Assembly: GCF_001439685.1 (NCBI RefSeq)
Contig: NZ_JYLH01000011.1
Span: 124,001 to 188,000 of the forward strand
Length of the DNA: 64,000 bases
Origin: Pseudomonas libanensis
Lineage (GTDB): Bacteria; Pseudomonadota; Gammaproteobacteria; Pseudomonadales; Pseudomonadaceae
Reading direction: 5' to 3'
Shown here: positions 41,137 through 52,571 of the stretch, piece by piece
Layout: each line of letters opens with the position of its first letter
How positions within the stretch are numbered: position 1 is the first letter of the stretch
Made by a program: the position numbers and the translations under genes
The notes under the pieces: model-generated
The model's input: the letters and a program-made list of their open reading frames with translations, nothing else
Told to the model about the DNA's origin: nothing
The model's database searches: none

Positions 41137-41877
41137 TTATTGCGCATCGAAGGCCTGGCCATTGATGCCCGCACTGTCCGGCCCCATCAGGTACAGGTAC
41201 ACCGGCATGATTTCTTCCGGCGCCGGCCGCTCCATCGGGTTCTCCCCCGGATACGCCTGGGCCCGCATGCTGGTGCGTGTGCCGCCGGGGTTGATGCTGT
41301 TCGAGCGTACTGCCGCCACGTCCTCAAGCTCATCGGCCAGGGTCTGCATCAGCCCCTCGGTGGCGAATTTCGACACACCATAGGCACCCCAATAGGCACG
41401 CCCCTTGCGCCCGACGCTGCTGGAGGTGAACACCACCGATGCGTCCTGGGACAGCTTGAGCAACGGCAGCAAGGTGGCGGTCAGCATGAACATCGCGTTG
41501 ACGTTCACATGCATCACCCGCATGAAATTCTCGCCGGACAACTGCTCGATGGGTGTGCGTGGGCCGATGATCGAGGCGTTGTGCAGCAGGCCGTCGAGGT
41601 GGCCGAATTCCTTTTCGATCATCGCCGCCAACTCATCGTACTGATGGGGCAGGGCGGTCTCCAGGTTGAATGGGATCACCACCGGTTGCGGATGACCGGC
41701 GGCTTCGATCTCGTCATAGACCTGGGCCAGGTTGGCTTCGGTCTTGCCCAGCAACAGCACGGTAGCGCCATGGGCGGCATAGGTCTTGGCCGCTGCTGCG
41801 CCGATCCCGCGACCGGCACCGGTGACCAGGATGATTCGGCCTTTGAGCAGTTCTGGCGGTGCGGAGTAATCAAACAT
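41137..41877 (-). CDS. yciK: SDR-family oxidoreductase YciK
   Basis: A 246-residue classical short-chain dehydrogenase. Rossmann TGAGRGIG near residue 19, NNA-like LHNASIIG, catalytic Ser near FTSSSVGRKGRAYWGAYGVSKFATEG with YxxxK (YGVSK). It is the last gene in the ubiG-mupP-yciK leftward group, separated from mupP by an inverted REP pair. YciK is a conserved housekeeping SDR whose substrate is not established. Start MFDYSAPPELLKGR. Confidence 0.92.
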   Translation of the reverse strand: MFDYSAPPELLKGRIILVTGAGRGIGAAAAKTYAAHGATVLLLGKTEANLAQVYDEIEAAGHPQPVVIPFNLETALPHQYDELAAMIEKEFGHLDGLLHNASIIGPRTPIEQLSGENFMRVMHVNVNAMFMLTATLLPLLKLSQDASVVFTSSSVGRKGRAYWGAYGVSKFATEGLMQTLADELEDVAAVRSNSINPGGTRTSMRAQAYPGENPMERPAPEEIMPVYLYLMGPDSAGINGQAFDAQ

Positions 41878-41932
41878 AAATAGCCTCGACAAATTTCAAG
41901 GTGATACACCACTTGAAGTGGAATCCATTTCC

Positions 41933-42022
41933 TGTGGGAGCTGGCTTGCCTGCGATGGCGGACTACCTGCCGCCAAATGTGCTGGCTGGCAGACCGCTAT
42001 CGCAGGCAATCCAGCTCCCACA
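41933..42022. repeat. inverted REP pair between mupP and yciK
   Basis: TGTGGGAGCTGGCTTGCCTG (41933) and complement TATCGCAGGCAATCCAGCTC ending CCACA (42022) with one mismatch, lying inside a co-directional gene group. Confidence 0.88.
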
Positions 42023-42054
42023 TTGATCTCAGCGTTGTTGAGATCTTCGAACCA

Positions 42055-42726
42055 TCAGCAACTGCACAGCGCGTTATCCAGCACCTTGCGCAATTCCAGC
42101 GGGTGGTCCACCACCACATCCGCACCCCAGTGACGCGGGTTGTCGTCCGGGTGGATATAGCCGTAGGTGACCGCCGCCGTGCGGGTACCGGCGCCGCGAC
42201 CGGACTCGATATCGCGCAGGTCATCACCGACGAACAACACACTGGCCGGGTCCAGGCCGAGCATTTCGCACGCCAGGATCATCGGCTCGGGGTCCGGCTT
42301 GCTGTTCTTCACGTGGTCCGGGCAGATCAGCACGGCCGAGCGCTCGGCCAGGCCCAGTCGCTGCATGATCGGTTCGGCAAAGCGTACGGGCTTGTTGGTG
42401 ACAACGCCCCAGATCAGCTTGGCTTTCTCGATGTCTTCCAGCAGCTCAGCCATGCCGTCGAACAGTTTGCTGTGAACTGCACAGTCCTTGAGGTAGCGCT
42501 CGAGGAACTCCAGGCGCAGTGCTTCAAAGCCGGGTGATTCCGGGTCCATCGAGAAAGTCACCGCGACCATTGCCCGGGCACCGCCGGATATCTCATCACG
42601 GATATGCTGCGGGTTGATCGGCTCCAGGCCCCGGTCGGCGCGCATGGCCTGGCAGATGGCGATAAAGTCCGGCGCGGTATCCAGCAGGGTACCGTCCATG
42701 TCGAAGAGAACCGCTCGCAACTTCAC
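42055..42726 (-). CDS. mupP: N-acetylmuramic acid 6-phosphate phosphatase MupP
   Basis: A 223-residue HAD phosphatase of the phosphoglycolate-like class: LFDMDGTLLDTAPDF (motif I), VVTNKP (motif II), Lys in KNSKPDPEP (motif III) and VGDDLRDIESGRGAG (motif IV). Its place between ubiG and yciK is that of MupP, which in pseudomonads dephosphorylates MurNAc-6P so that AmgK and MurU can recycle it to UDP-MurNAc, bypassing de novo UDP-MurNAc synthesis and giving intrinsic fosfomycin tolerance. The GTG start has GAGGAG upstream; only 4 bases separate it from the ubiG stop. Confidence 0.9.
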   Translation of the reverse strand: MKLRAVLFDMDGTLLDTAPDFIAICQAMRADRGLEPINPQHIRDEISGGARAMVAVTFSMDPESPGFEALRLEFLERYLKDCAVHSKLFDGMAELLEDIEKAKLIWGVVTNKPVRFAEPIMQRLGLAERSAVLICPDHVKNSKPDPEPMILACEMLGLDPASVLFVGDDLRDIESGRGAGTRTAAVTYGYIHPDDNPRHWGADVVVDHPLELRKVLDNALCSC

Positions 42727-42730
42727 AGGC

Positions 42731-43429
42731 TTACTCCTCGCGCAGGGTCTGGATCATGTAGTTGACGTCAACGTCGCTGGCCAGTTTGTAGTGCTTGGTC
42801 AGTGGGTTGTAGGTCAGGCCGATGATGTCCTTGACGGTCAGCCCGGCCTGACGGCTCCACGCACCCAGCTCGGAAGGGCGGATGAATTTCTTGAAGTCAT
42901 GGGTGCCGCGGGGCAGCAGCTTCATGATGTATTCGGCGCCAATGATCGCGAACAGGTAAGCCTTGGGGTTGCGGTTAATAGTGGAGAAGAACACCTGGCC
43001 GCCGGGCTTGACCATGCGGAAGCACGCACGGATGACCGAGGATGGGTCGGGTACGTGTTCCAGCATCTCAAGACAGGTCACCACGTCGAACTGCTCGGGC
43101 ATTTCCTCGGCCAGGGCTTCGGCGGTGATCTGACGGTATTCCACGCTCACGCCGGATTCCAGCTGGTGCAACTGCGCCACGGCCAAGGGCGCTTCGCCCA
43201 TGTCGATGCCCATCACCGTGGCGCCGCGCTGGGCCATGGCTTCGCTGAGGATGCCGCCGCCGCAGCCCACGTCCAGCACTTTTTTGCCGGCCAGGTTGAC
43301 GCGTTCGTCAATCCAGTTGACCCGCAGCGGGTTGATGTCGTGCAGGGGCTTGAACTCGCTTTCGCGGTCCCACCAGCGGTGGGCCAGGGCTTCGAACTTG
43401 GCGATTTCGGCGTGGTCGACGTTGCTCAT
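42731..43429 (-). CDS. ubiG: ubiquinone methyltransferase UbiG
   Basis: A 232-residue SAM-dependent O-methyltransferase acting at two steps of ubiquinone biosynthesis. It starts MSNVDHAEIAKFEALAHRWWDRESEFKPLHDINPLRVNWI, typical of UbiG; the SAM-binding motif is VLDVGCGGGILSEAMA, with GIDMGEAPLAVA (acidic loop) and TCLEMLEHVPDP following. First gene of the ubiG-mupP group. Confidence 0.96.
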   Translation of the reverse strand: MSNVDHAEIAKFEALAHRWWDRESEFKPLHDINPLRVNWIDERVNLAGKKVLDVGCGGGILSEAMAQRGATVMGIDMGEAPLAVAQLHQLESGVSVEYRQITAEALAEEMPEQFDVVTCLEMLEHVPDPSSVIRACFRMVKPGGQVFFSTINRNPKAYLFAIIGAEYIMKLLPRGTHDFKKFIRPSELGAWSRQAGLTVKDIIGLTYNPLTKHYKLASDVDVNYMIQTLREE

Positions 43430-43494
43430 GGTGAATCCTCTAGAATCTGATAAATCGGTATGTGGGCGCTGAACGCAGGGGTCCAGCACCTTCC

Positions 43495-44826
43495 TTATTC
43501 GCTGTGCCCGCTGATGCGTTGGCCCCAGGCGATGGCCGTGGCGGTCAACTGTTGTTCATCCATGCGGGTCAATTGCCGATCGTCGAGCAATGGCTTGCCG
43601 GCGACCCAAAGGTGTTTCACGCAATCGCGTCCGGTGGCATATATAAGTTGTGAGACCGGATCGTAGATCGGTTGTTGCGCCAGCCCCGACAAATCAAAGG
43701 CGACCATATCTGCTGCCTTGCCCACTTCCAGCGAGCCAATCTGGCTTTCCAGGCCCATGGCCCGCGCACCGTTGAGGGTCGCCATACGCAGGGCGCGGTG
43801 CGCATCCAGGGCGGTGGCCGAGCCGGCGACGGCCTTGGCCAACATCGCGGCGGTGCGGGTTTCGCCCAGCAGGTCCAGGTCATTGTTGCTGGCGGCGCCG
43901 TCGGTGCCGATGGCCACATTGACCCCTGCCTGCCACAAGCGCTCCACCGGGCAAAAGCCGCTGGCCAGTTTCAGGTTCGATTCCGGGCAATGGATAACAC
44001 TGGTGTTGCTTTCTACCAGTAAAGCCAGGTCATCCTCGCTGATTTGGGTCATATGAACGGCCTGGAAGCGCGGCCCCAGCAAACCGAGGCGACCCAGGCG
44101 CGCCAATGGCCGCTCGCCGGTCTGCTCCACGGCTTGCTGCACTTCGAAGGCGGTTTCATGCACATGCATATGGATCGTGGCGTCCAGCTCCTCGGCGATC
44201 ACGCGGATTTTCTCCAAATTGGCATCGCTCACGGTGTAGGGCGCGTGAGGGCCAAAGGCGATCTTGATGCGCGGGTGATGCTTGAGGTCGCCGAACAGCT
44301 CGATAGCCTGGCGAAGCGCCTCGTCGGCGCTGCTGGCGCCGGGAATCGGGAAATCGAGGATCGGCATCGCGATCTGTGCACGCATGCCGCTGTTGTGCAC
44401 GCAGTCGCTGGCGACCTTGGGGTAGAAGTACATGTCACAAAAGCAGGTGATACCGCCCTTGAGCTGTTCGGCGATGGCCAGGTTGGTGCCGTCGCGCACG
44501 AAGGCTTCATCGACCCACTTGGCTTCGGCGGGCCAGATGTGCTTTTCCAGCCAGGTCATCAGTGGCAGGTCGTCGGCCAGGCCACGGAACAGGCTCATGG
44601 CTGCATGGCCGTGGGCGTTGATCAGGCCGGGGCTGAGCAGCATGCCGGGCAGCTCGCGCACTTCCTTGGCCGCAAGCTTCAACGCCGCCGCCCGCGGGCC
44701 GATAAAGGCAATGCACCCGTCGCGGATGCCCAGGCCATGCTCCTTGAGCACTACGCCGGCAGGTTCGACGGGCACCAGCCAGGTCGGCAGCAGCAGCAAG
44801 TCGAGCGGGGCGGCAGTGGAGGTCAT
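43495..44826 (-). CDS. mtaD: TRZ/ATZ-family amidohydrolase (5'-methylthioadenosine/SAH deaminase type)
   Basis: A 443-residue metal-dependent hydrolase of the amidohydrolase superfamily. Metal ligands are in LINAHGHAAMSLFRGLADD (HxH), the His of MHVHETAFE, VHMTQISEDD, and the Asp of IGTDGAASNNDLD. This family deaminates S-adenosylhomocysteine or 5'-methylthioadenosine. The mtnA gene lies divergently next to it, strengthening the methylthio-nucleoside assignment; in P. aeruginosa the equivalent pair (MTA deaminase and MtnA) channels MTA through methylthioinosine. Intervening 109 bases hold both promoters. Confidence 0.9.
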   Translation of the reverse strand: MTSTAAPLDLLLLPTWLVPVEPAGVVLKEHGLGIRDGCIAFIGPRAAALKLAAKEVRELPGMLLSPGLINAHGHAAMSLFRGLADDLPLMTWLEKHIWPAEAKWVDEAFVRDGTNLAIAEQLKGGITCFCDMYFYPKVASDCVHNSGMRAQIAMPILDFPIPGASSADEALRQAIELFGDLKHHPRIKIAFGPHAPYTVSDANLEKIRVIAEELDATIHMHVHETAFEVQQAVEQTGERPLARLGRLGLLGPRFQAVHMTQISEDDLALLVESNTSVIHCPESNLKLASGFCPVERLWQAGVNVAIGTDGAASNNDLDLLGETRTAAMLAKAVAGSATALDAHRALRMATLNGARAMGLESQIGSLEVGKAADMVAFDLSGLAQQPIYDPVSQLIYATGRDCVKHLWVAGKPLLDDRQLTRMDEQQLTATAIAWGQRISGHSE

Positions 44827-44935
44827 CGCAGGCTTCTTCCCAGGCAGCTATAAAAGAAGGGCGAAGTATACCCGAGCGTCCTGGCTGGCGGATCGCTATA
44901 ATCCGCGGCTTTTGTTCATGAGTGCGGGGTAAGGG

Positions 44936-46006
44936 ATGCGCGACCGACTGTTGGCTGCAGAGAACGTGAAGGCCATCGATTGGCGTGATGGCGCGCTGTA
45001 TCTGCTCGATCAGCGTGTTTTGCCGTCCCGGGAAAGCTGGGTAGCCTGCCGTACCGTAGAGGCAGTGGCCGATGCCATCCGCTCGATGCTGGTACGGGGC
45101 GCGCCGGCCATTGGCATCTGCGCCGCCTATGGCCTGGTCCTGGCTGCCCGTGAGCGCATCGCTCAAGGCGGTGACTGGCAGGCTGCCTGGGAAGAAGACT
45201 ACGCACTGTTAGCCGATACCCGACCTACCGCCTCGAACTTGTTCTGGGCCTTGCAGCGCATGCGCGACCGTCTGGACCGCCTCAAGAAGCACGCCGATCC
45301 TCTGGCGGTGCTGGAAGCCGAAGCCATTGCGATCCATGAAAGCGACCGGGAGGCCAATTTCGTTATGGCCCAGCTAGGCGTGGAGCGGATTCGCAAGCAC
45401 CAGGGCAACGCCCAGGCGATCCTGACTCATGGCAATACCGGCGCTTTGGCCACGGGCGGCGTCGGCACGGCCCTTGGCGTCATTCGCGCAGCGTTCCTGG
45501 AGGGGTTGGTCGAGCAAGTCTATGTCAACGAGACCCGGCCCTGGCTGCAAGGCTCGCGGCTGACTGCCTGGGAACTGGCGGGCCACGGCATCCCGGTGAC
45601 GGTGAATGCCGACTCGGCGGGGGCGCATATCCTCAAGACCAAAGGTGTGACCTGGGTGATTGTCGGCGCCGACTGCATTGCCGCCAATGGCGATGTGATC
45701 AGCAAGATCGGCACTTATCAGCTGGCCGTCTGCGCCATGCACCACGGCGTGCGCTTCATGGTGGTAGCACCGAGCTCGACCCTCGATCTGATGATGGCCA
45801 CTGGCGATGATGTGGCGCTGGAGCAGCGGGATGTTGGTGAGTTGCTCGAGGTTGATGGCCAGCGGTTGGATGTCGCGGCGTTTAACCCTGTGTTCGATGT
45901 GACCCCTGCGGATCTGATCGACGTGATCGTCACTGAAAAGGGCGTGGTGGAGCGGCCGGATGCCGCCAAGTTGGCCAGGTTGATGTGCCGTAAGCGGCTG
46001 CATTGA
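44936..46006 (+). CDS. mtnA: S-methyl-5-thioribose-1-phosphate isomerase
   Basis: Converts methylthioribose 1-phosphate to methylthioribulose 1-phosphate in the methionine salvage pathway. The 356 residues carry VRGAPAIGICAAYGL, RPTASNLFWAL, ILTHGNTGALATGGVGTALGVIRAA (catalytic Cys replaced region), NETRPWLQGSRLTAWEL and VGADCIAANGDVISKIGTYQLA with the catalytic Cys/Asp. The GGGTAAGGG ribosome site precedes the ATG. It stands between divergent mtaD and, after a REP pair, gyrA. Confidence 0.95.
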   Translation: MRDRLLAAENVKAIDWRDGALYLLDQRVLPSRESWVACRTVEAVADAIRSMLVRGAPAIGICAAYGLVLAARERIAQGGDWQAAWEEDYALLADTRPTASNLFWALQRMRDRLDRLKKHADPLAVLEAEAIAIHESDREANFVMAQLGVERIRKHQGNAQAILTHGNTGALATGGVGTALGVIRAAFLEGLVEQVYVNETRPWLQGSRLTAWELAGHGIPVTVNADSAGAHILKTKGVTWVIVGADCIAANGDVISKIGTYQLAVCAMHHGVRFMVVAPSSTLDLMMATGDDVALEQRDVGELLEVDGQRLDVAAFNPVFDVTPADLIDVIVTEKGVVERPDAAKLARLMCRKRLH

Positions 46007-46431
46007 GGGCTTTGGCGCCTGTGGGGGGCGCTATCGCAGGCAAGCCAGCTCCCACCTTTGACTGTATTCACACATTAAATGTGGGAGCTGGCTTGCCTGC
46101 GATTGGCCCTTGAAGTCAATAAAACTCCTGCATTCCACCCTCAAAAAAAAGCACCACCCCACCTCTGAGCCCCTCTCGTCGCCCTCAAGCCTGTCATCCG
46201 TCAAATTACTAGTCTCCATGCGCATCAGGGGGATAGGTGCGTGGCGGCGATTGTGATAACATCCGGCGGTTTCCAGGGCCACCCCGAGGGGTTGCCCATA
46301 ACGTGCAGATCCGTGTCATAACTCGTTGATTTGTCGTAAGTCGTTGTCAGGCACCGTGCCGGCAGCGGCGAGCTTCGTTCGTCCCGTATGGATGTGACGA
46401 AGTTTCACCCGAAAAAGGAATCAGGCTTCTC
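46007..46431. other. gene-less stretch upstream of gyrA with REP pair and hairpin
   Basis: The 46030-46103 stretch holds inverted REP arms in the outward order (right arm first). Downstream there is a CCCCGAGGGG micro-hairpin near 46283 and the CTTCGT/ACGAAG hairpin at 46373-46402 (6-base arms) just before the gyrA ribosome site AAAAAGGA. The last 150 bases are probably the gyrA promoter and 5' leader. Confidence 0.5.
46030..46103. repeat. outward-facing REP pair
   Basis: Right arm CTATCGCAGGCAAGCCAGCT (from 46030) then left arm TGTGGGAGCTGGCTTGCCTG (46080-46103), i.e. the reverse of the usual order; separated by about 24 bases. Confidence 0.85.
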
Positions 46432-49086
<2,655 letters not shown>

Positions 49087-49097
49087 GCGGACACACA

Positions 49098-49127
49098 GGG
49101 GGCGGATGAAGATTCGCCCCCTTGTTG
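49098..49127 (+). terminator. terminator after gyrA
   Basis: GGGGGCG (49098-49104), 10-base loop, CGCCCCC (49115-49121), then TTGTTGTTT. It lies 11 bases beyond the stop; the T run is interrupted but the stem is strong. Confidence 0.7.
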
Positions 49128-49172
49128 TTTGTCCCCTATGAAACACAGCGCCCTTTGCCTGGACGCGGTCCA

Positions 49173-49200
49173 TGTGGGAGCAGGCAAGCCAGCTCCCACA
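49173..49200. repeat. short REP hairpin
   Basis: TGTGGGAGCAGGCAAGCCAGCTCCCACA: 9-base outer arms (TGTGGGAGC/GCTCCCACA) with a REP-core remnant in the loop, in the gyrA-serC intergenic region. Confidence 0.85.
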
Positions 49201-49269
49201 GATGTCCGCTCCAGAATGAGGGCGGTGCTGACATGATTGCAGCCCCACCAAATCAAAGTGAGATTGGAT

Positions 49270-50355
49270 GTGAGCAAGAGAGCCTATAACTTCTGTGCCG
49301 GTCCCGCGGCGCTTCCTGAAGCAGTCCTGCAGCGTGCGCAGGGTGAACTCCTCGACTGGCATGGAAAAGGCCTCTCCGTGATGGAAATGAGCCATCGCAG
49401 CGATGAGTTCGTGTCCATCGCCACCAAGGCCGAGCAGGACCTGCGCGACTTGCTGGACATCCCATCCGACTACAAAGTGCTGTTCCTGCAAGGCGGTGCG
49501 AGCCAGCAGTTCGCTCAGTTGCCGCTGAACCTGCTGCCGGAAAATGGCAGTGCTGACTATATCGACACCGGTATCTGGGGGCAGAAGGCCATTGAAGAGG
49601 CTTCGCGCTACGGTCACGTCAATGTGGCAGGCACCGCCAAGCCCTACGACTACTTCGCCATTCCTGGCCAGAACGAGTGGAAGCTGTCCAAGGACGCGGC
49701 CTACGTCCACTACGTAGCGAACGAAACCATTGGCGGCCTGGAATTCGACTGGGTGCCCCAAGTGGGTGACGTGCCGCTGGTGTGCGACATGTCTTCGGAC
49801 ATCCTTTCGCGCCCAATCGACGTGTCGAAGTACGGCATGATCTATGCTGGCGCACAGAAGAACATCGGCCCGAGTGGCATCCTGGTCAATATCATCCGCG
49901 AAGACCTGCTCGGTCGCGCGCGCTCGCTGTGCCCGACCATGCTCAACTACAAGGTCGCGGCCGATAACGGCTCGATGTACAACACCCCACCAGCGTTCGC
50001 CTGGTACCTCTCGGGCCTGGTGTTCGAGTGGCTGAAAGAGCAGGGCGGTGTGGCTGCCATGGGCAAGCGCAACGAAGAGAAGAAGCGCACCCTGTACGAC
50101 TTCATCGACGCCAGCGGCCTTTACAGCAACCCGATCAACCTGACTGACCGCTCGTGGATGAACGTGCCATTCCGCCTGGCCGATGATCGCCTGGACAAGC
50201 CATTCCTGGCCGGCGCCGACGAGCGCGGCCTGCTGAACCTCAAGGGCCACCGTTCGGTCGGCGGCATGCGCGCCTCCATCTACAACGCTGTCGACATCCA
50301 CGCGATCAACGCGTTGGTGGCCTACATGGCAGAGTTCGAAAAGGAACACGGCTAA
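49270..50355 (+). CDS. serC: phosphoserine/phosphohydroxythreonine aminotransferase
   Basis: PLP enzyme in serine (and pyridoxine) synthesis, 361 residues with a GTG start at VSKRAYNFCAGPAALP, the universally conserved SerC opening. PLP-binding Lys in YAGAQKNIGPSG near residue 198; FLQGGASQQFAQLPLNLL and CDMSSDILSRPIDVSKYG also conserved. First gene of an operon: its TAATG stop/start overlaps pheA. Serine and chorismate-derived amino acids are thus made from one transcript. Confidence 0.96.
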   Translation: MSKRAYNFCAGPAALPEAVLQRAQGELLDWHGKGLSVMEMSHRSDEFVSIATKAEQDLRDLLDIPSDYKVLFLQGGASQQFAQLPLNLLPENGSADYIDTGIWGQKAIEEASRYGHVNVAGTAKPYDYFAIPGQNEWKLSKDAAYVHYVANETIGGLEFDWVPQVGDVPLVCDMSSDILSRPIDVSKYGMIYAGAQKNIGPSGILVNIIREDLLGRARSLCPTMLNYKVAADNGSMYNTPPAFAWYLSGLVFEWLKEQGGVAAMGKRNEEKKRTLYDFIDASGLYSNPINLTDRSWMNVPFRLADDRLDKPFLAGADERGLLNLKGHRSVGGMRASIYNAVDIHAINALVAYMAEFEKEHG

Positions 50356-51449
50356 TGTCTGAGCAAGAACTCAAGGCCCTGCGCGTACGCATTGACAGCC
50401 TGGACGAGAAAGTCCTCGAGCTGATCAGTGAGCGCGCGCGCTGTGCCCAGGAAGTGGCACGGGTGAAAATGGCGTCCCTGGCGGAAGGCGAAGTGCCGGT
50501 GTTCTACCGGCCCGAGCGCGAAGCCCAGGTGCTCAAACGCGTGATGGAACGCAACAAGGGCCCGTTGGGCAACGAAGAGATGGCGCGGTTGTTCCGTGAA
50601 ATCATGTCCTCGTGCCTGGCGCTGGAGCAGCCGCTGAAAGTGGCTTACCTCGGCCCGGAAGGCACCTTCACTCAAGCGGCGGCCATGAAGCACTTCGGCC
50701 ACGCGGTGATCAGCAAGCCGATGGCGGCCATCGACGAAGTGTTCCGCGAAGTGGCGGCCGGGGCGGTGAATTTTGGCGTGGTGCCGGTGGAAAACTCCAC
50801 CGAAGGCGCGGTCAACCACACCCTGGACAGCTTCCTCGAGCACGACATGGTGATCTGCGGCGAAGTCGAGCTGCGTATCCACCATCACCTGCTGGTGGGT
50901 GAGAACACCAAGACCGACAGCATCAGCCGCATCTACTCCCACGCCCAGTCCCTGGCCCAGTGCCGCAAGTGGCTGGACGCGCATTACCCGAATGTGGAGC
51001 GCGTGGCGGTGTCCAGCAACGCCGAAGCGGCCAAGCGAGTCAAGGGTGAGTGGAATTCGGCCGCGATTGCCGGTGATATGGCTGCGGGTCTGTACGGCCT
51101 GACGCGCCTGGCCGAAAAGATCGAGGACCGCCCGGACAACTCCACGCGCTTCTTGATGATCGGCAGCCAGGAAGTGCCGCCGACCGGCGACGACAAGACC
51201 TCGATTATCGTCTCCATGAGCAACAAGCCCGGCGCGCTGCATGAGCTGCTGGTGCCATTCCACGATAACGGGATTGACCTGACGCGCATCGAAACGCGTC
51301 CTTCGCGCAGCGGTAAATGGACTTATGTGTTCTTTATCGACTTCATCGGCCATCACCGCGACCCACTGGTCAAGGGCGTGCTGGAGAAAATCAGTCAGGA
51401 AGCCGTAGCACTCAAGGTGCTGGGCTCGTACCCGAAAGCGGTTTTGTGA
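50355..51449 (+). CDS. pheA: chorismate mutase/prephenate dehydratase P-protein
   Basis: A 364-residue bifunctional enzyme of phenylalanine synthesis. N-terminal AroQ-type chorismate mutase (about 1-90: LRVRIDSLDEKVLELISERARCAQEVARVK), a prephenate dehydratase domain (about 95-275, with AYLGPEGTFTQAA, PVENSTEGAVNHTLD, and DNSTRFLMIG), and a C-terminal ACT domain (about 285-360, GALHELLVPFHDNGIDLTRIETRPS) that binds phenylalanine for feedback control. It overlaps serC by one base. Confidence 0.96.
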   Translation: MSEQELKALRVRIDSLDEKVLELISERARCAQEVARVKMASLAEGEVPVFYRPEREAQVLKRVMERNKGPLGNEEMARLFREIMSSCLALEQPLKVAYLGPEGTFTQAAAMKHFGHAVISKPMAAIDEVFREVAAGAVNFGVVPVENSTEGAVNHTLDSFLEHDMVICGEVELRIHHHLLVGENTKTDSISRIYSHAQSLAQCRKWLDAHYPNVERVAVSSNAEAAKRVKGEWNSAAIAGDMAAGLYGLTRLAEKIEDRPDNSTRFLMIGSQEVPPTGDDKTSIIVSMSNKPGALHELLVPFHDNGIDLTRIETRPSRSGKWTYVFFIDFIGHHRDPLVKGVLEKISQEAVALKVLGSYPKAVL

Positions 51450-51458
51450 GGCTTTGAC

Positions 51459-52571
51459 ATGAGTGGCAACTTCCTCGCCCTGGCACAGCCGGGCGTGCAA
51501 CAACTCTCGCCTTATGTTCCAGGCAAGCCTGTGGACGAGCTGGCCCGTGAGTTGAATCTGGACCCGTCCAAAATCGTCAAGCTGGCGAGCAACGAAAACC
51601 CGCTGGGCCCGAGCCCTAAAGTGCTTGCGGCGATTCGGGAAGAGCTGGCCGAGCTGACCCGTTACCCCGATGGCAACGGCTTTGCGCTCAAGTCCCTGCT
51701 GGCGGACAAGTGCCGGGTCGAGCTGAATCAGGTGACCTTGGGCAATGGCTCCAATGACATCCTTGAATTGGTCGGCCGTGCCTACCTGGCCCCGGGTTTG
51801 AATGCGGTGTTCAGCGAGCACGCGTTTGCGGTCTACCCGATTGTGACCCAGGCTGTGGGGGCTGATGCCCGTGTTATCCCTGCCAAAGACTGGGGGCACG
51901 ACCTGCCGGCAATGCTGGCGGCCATCGACGCGCAAACTCGCGTGGTGTTTATCGCCAACCCGAACAATCCGACCGGCACCTGGTTCGACGAGCAGGCACT
52001 GAACGAATTCCTGCAGGATGTGCCGGAGCACGTGCTGGTGGTGCTGGACGAGGCCTACATCGAGTACGCCGAAGGCAGCGACCTGCCGGACGGCCTCGAC
52101 TTCCTGGCGGCCTACCCGAACCTGCTGGTATCGCGCACGTTCTCCAAGGCGTATGGCCTGGCGTCGCTGCGGGTTGGCTACGGCTTGTCCACGGCGGTGG
52201 TTGCCGACGTGCTCAACCGTGTGCGCCAACCGTTCAACGTCAACAGCCTGGCCCTGGCGGCTGCGTGTGCGGCGTTAAAGGATGCCGAGTACCTGGAAGA
52301 AGGGCGTCGCATCAACGAAAGCGGCATGCTGCAATTGCAGGAAGGCTTTCGCGAGTTGGGCCTGGGTTGGATTCCGTCCAAGGGCAACTTCATCTGCGTC
52401 GATCTCGGCCAGGTGGCTGCCCCGGTGTTTCAGGGCCTGCTGCGCGAAGGCGTGATCGTGCGTCCGGTGGCCAACTACGGCATGCCGAACCACCTGCGTA
52501 TCACCATCGGTTTGCCGGCTGAGAACAGCCGCTTCCTTGAGGCGCTGGCCAAGGTTCTGGCCCGTGGTTGA
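51459..52571 (+). CDS. hisC: histidinol-phosphate aminotransferase (HisC2-type)
   Basis: A 370-residue PLP aminotransferase. Conserved: PYVPGKPVDELARELNLDPSKIVKLASNENPLGPSP, NPNNPTGTWF, VVLDEAYIEYAEG, and the PLP-lysine segment SRTFSKAYGLASLRVGYG. Located among aromatic genes, it is the HisC2 kind, which in pseudomonads often also transaminates aromatic keto-acids (phenylpyruvate, prephenate). Nine bases after pheA; its 3' end overlaps the likely GTG start of tyrA-aroA. Confidence 0.95.
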   Translation: MSGNFLALAQPGVQQLSPYVPGKPVDELARELNLDPSKIVKLASNENPLGPSPKVLAAIREELAELTRYPDGNGFALKSLLADKCRVELNQVTLGNGSNDILELVGRAYLAPGLNAVFSEHAFAVYPIVTQAVGADARVIPAKDWGHDLPAMLAAIDAQTRVVFIANPNNPTGTWFDEQALNEFLQDVPEHVLVVLDEAYIEYAEGSDLPDGLDFLAAYPNLLVSRTFSKAYGLASLRVGYGLSTAVVADVLNRVRQPFNVNSLALAAACAALKDAEYLEEGRRINESGMLQLQEGFRELGLGWIPSKGNFICVDLGQVAAPVFQGLLREGVIVRPVANYGMPNHLRITIGLPAENSRFLEALAKVLARG

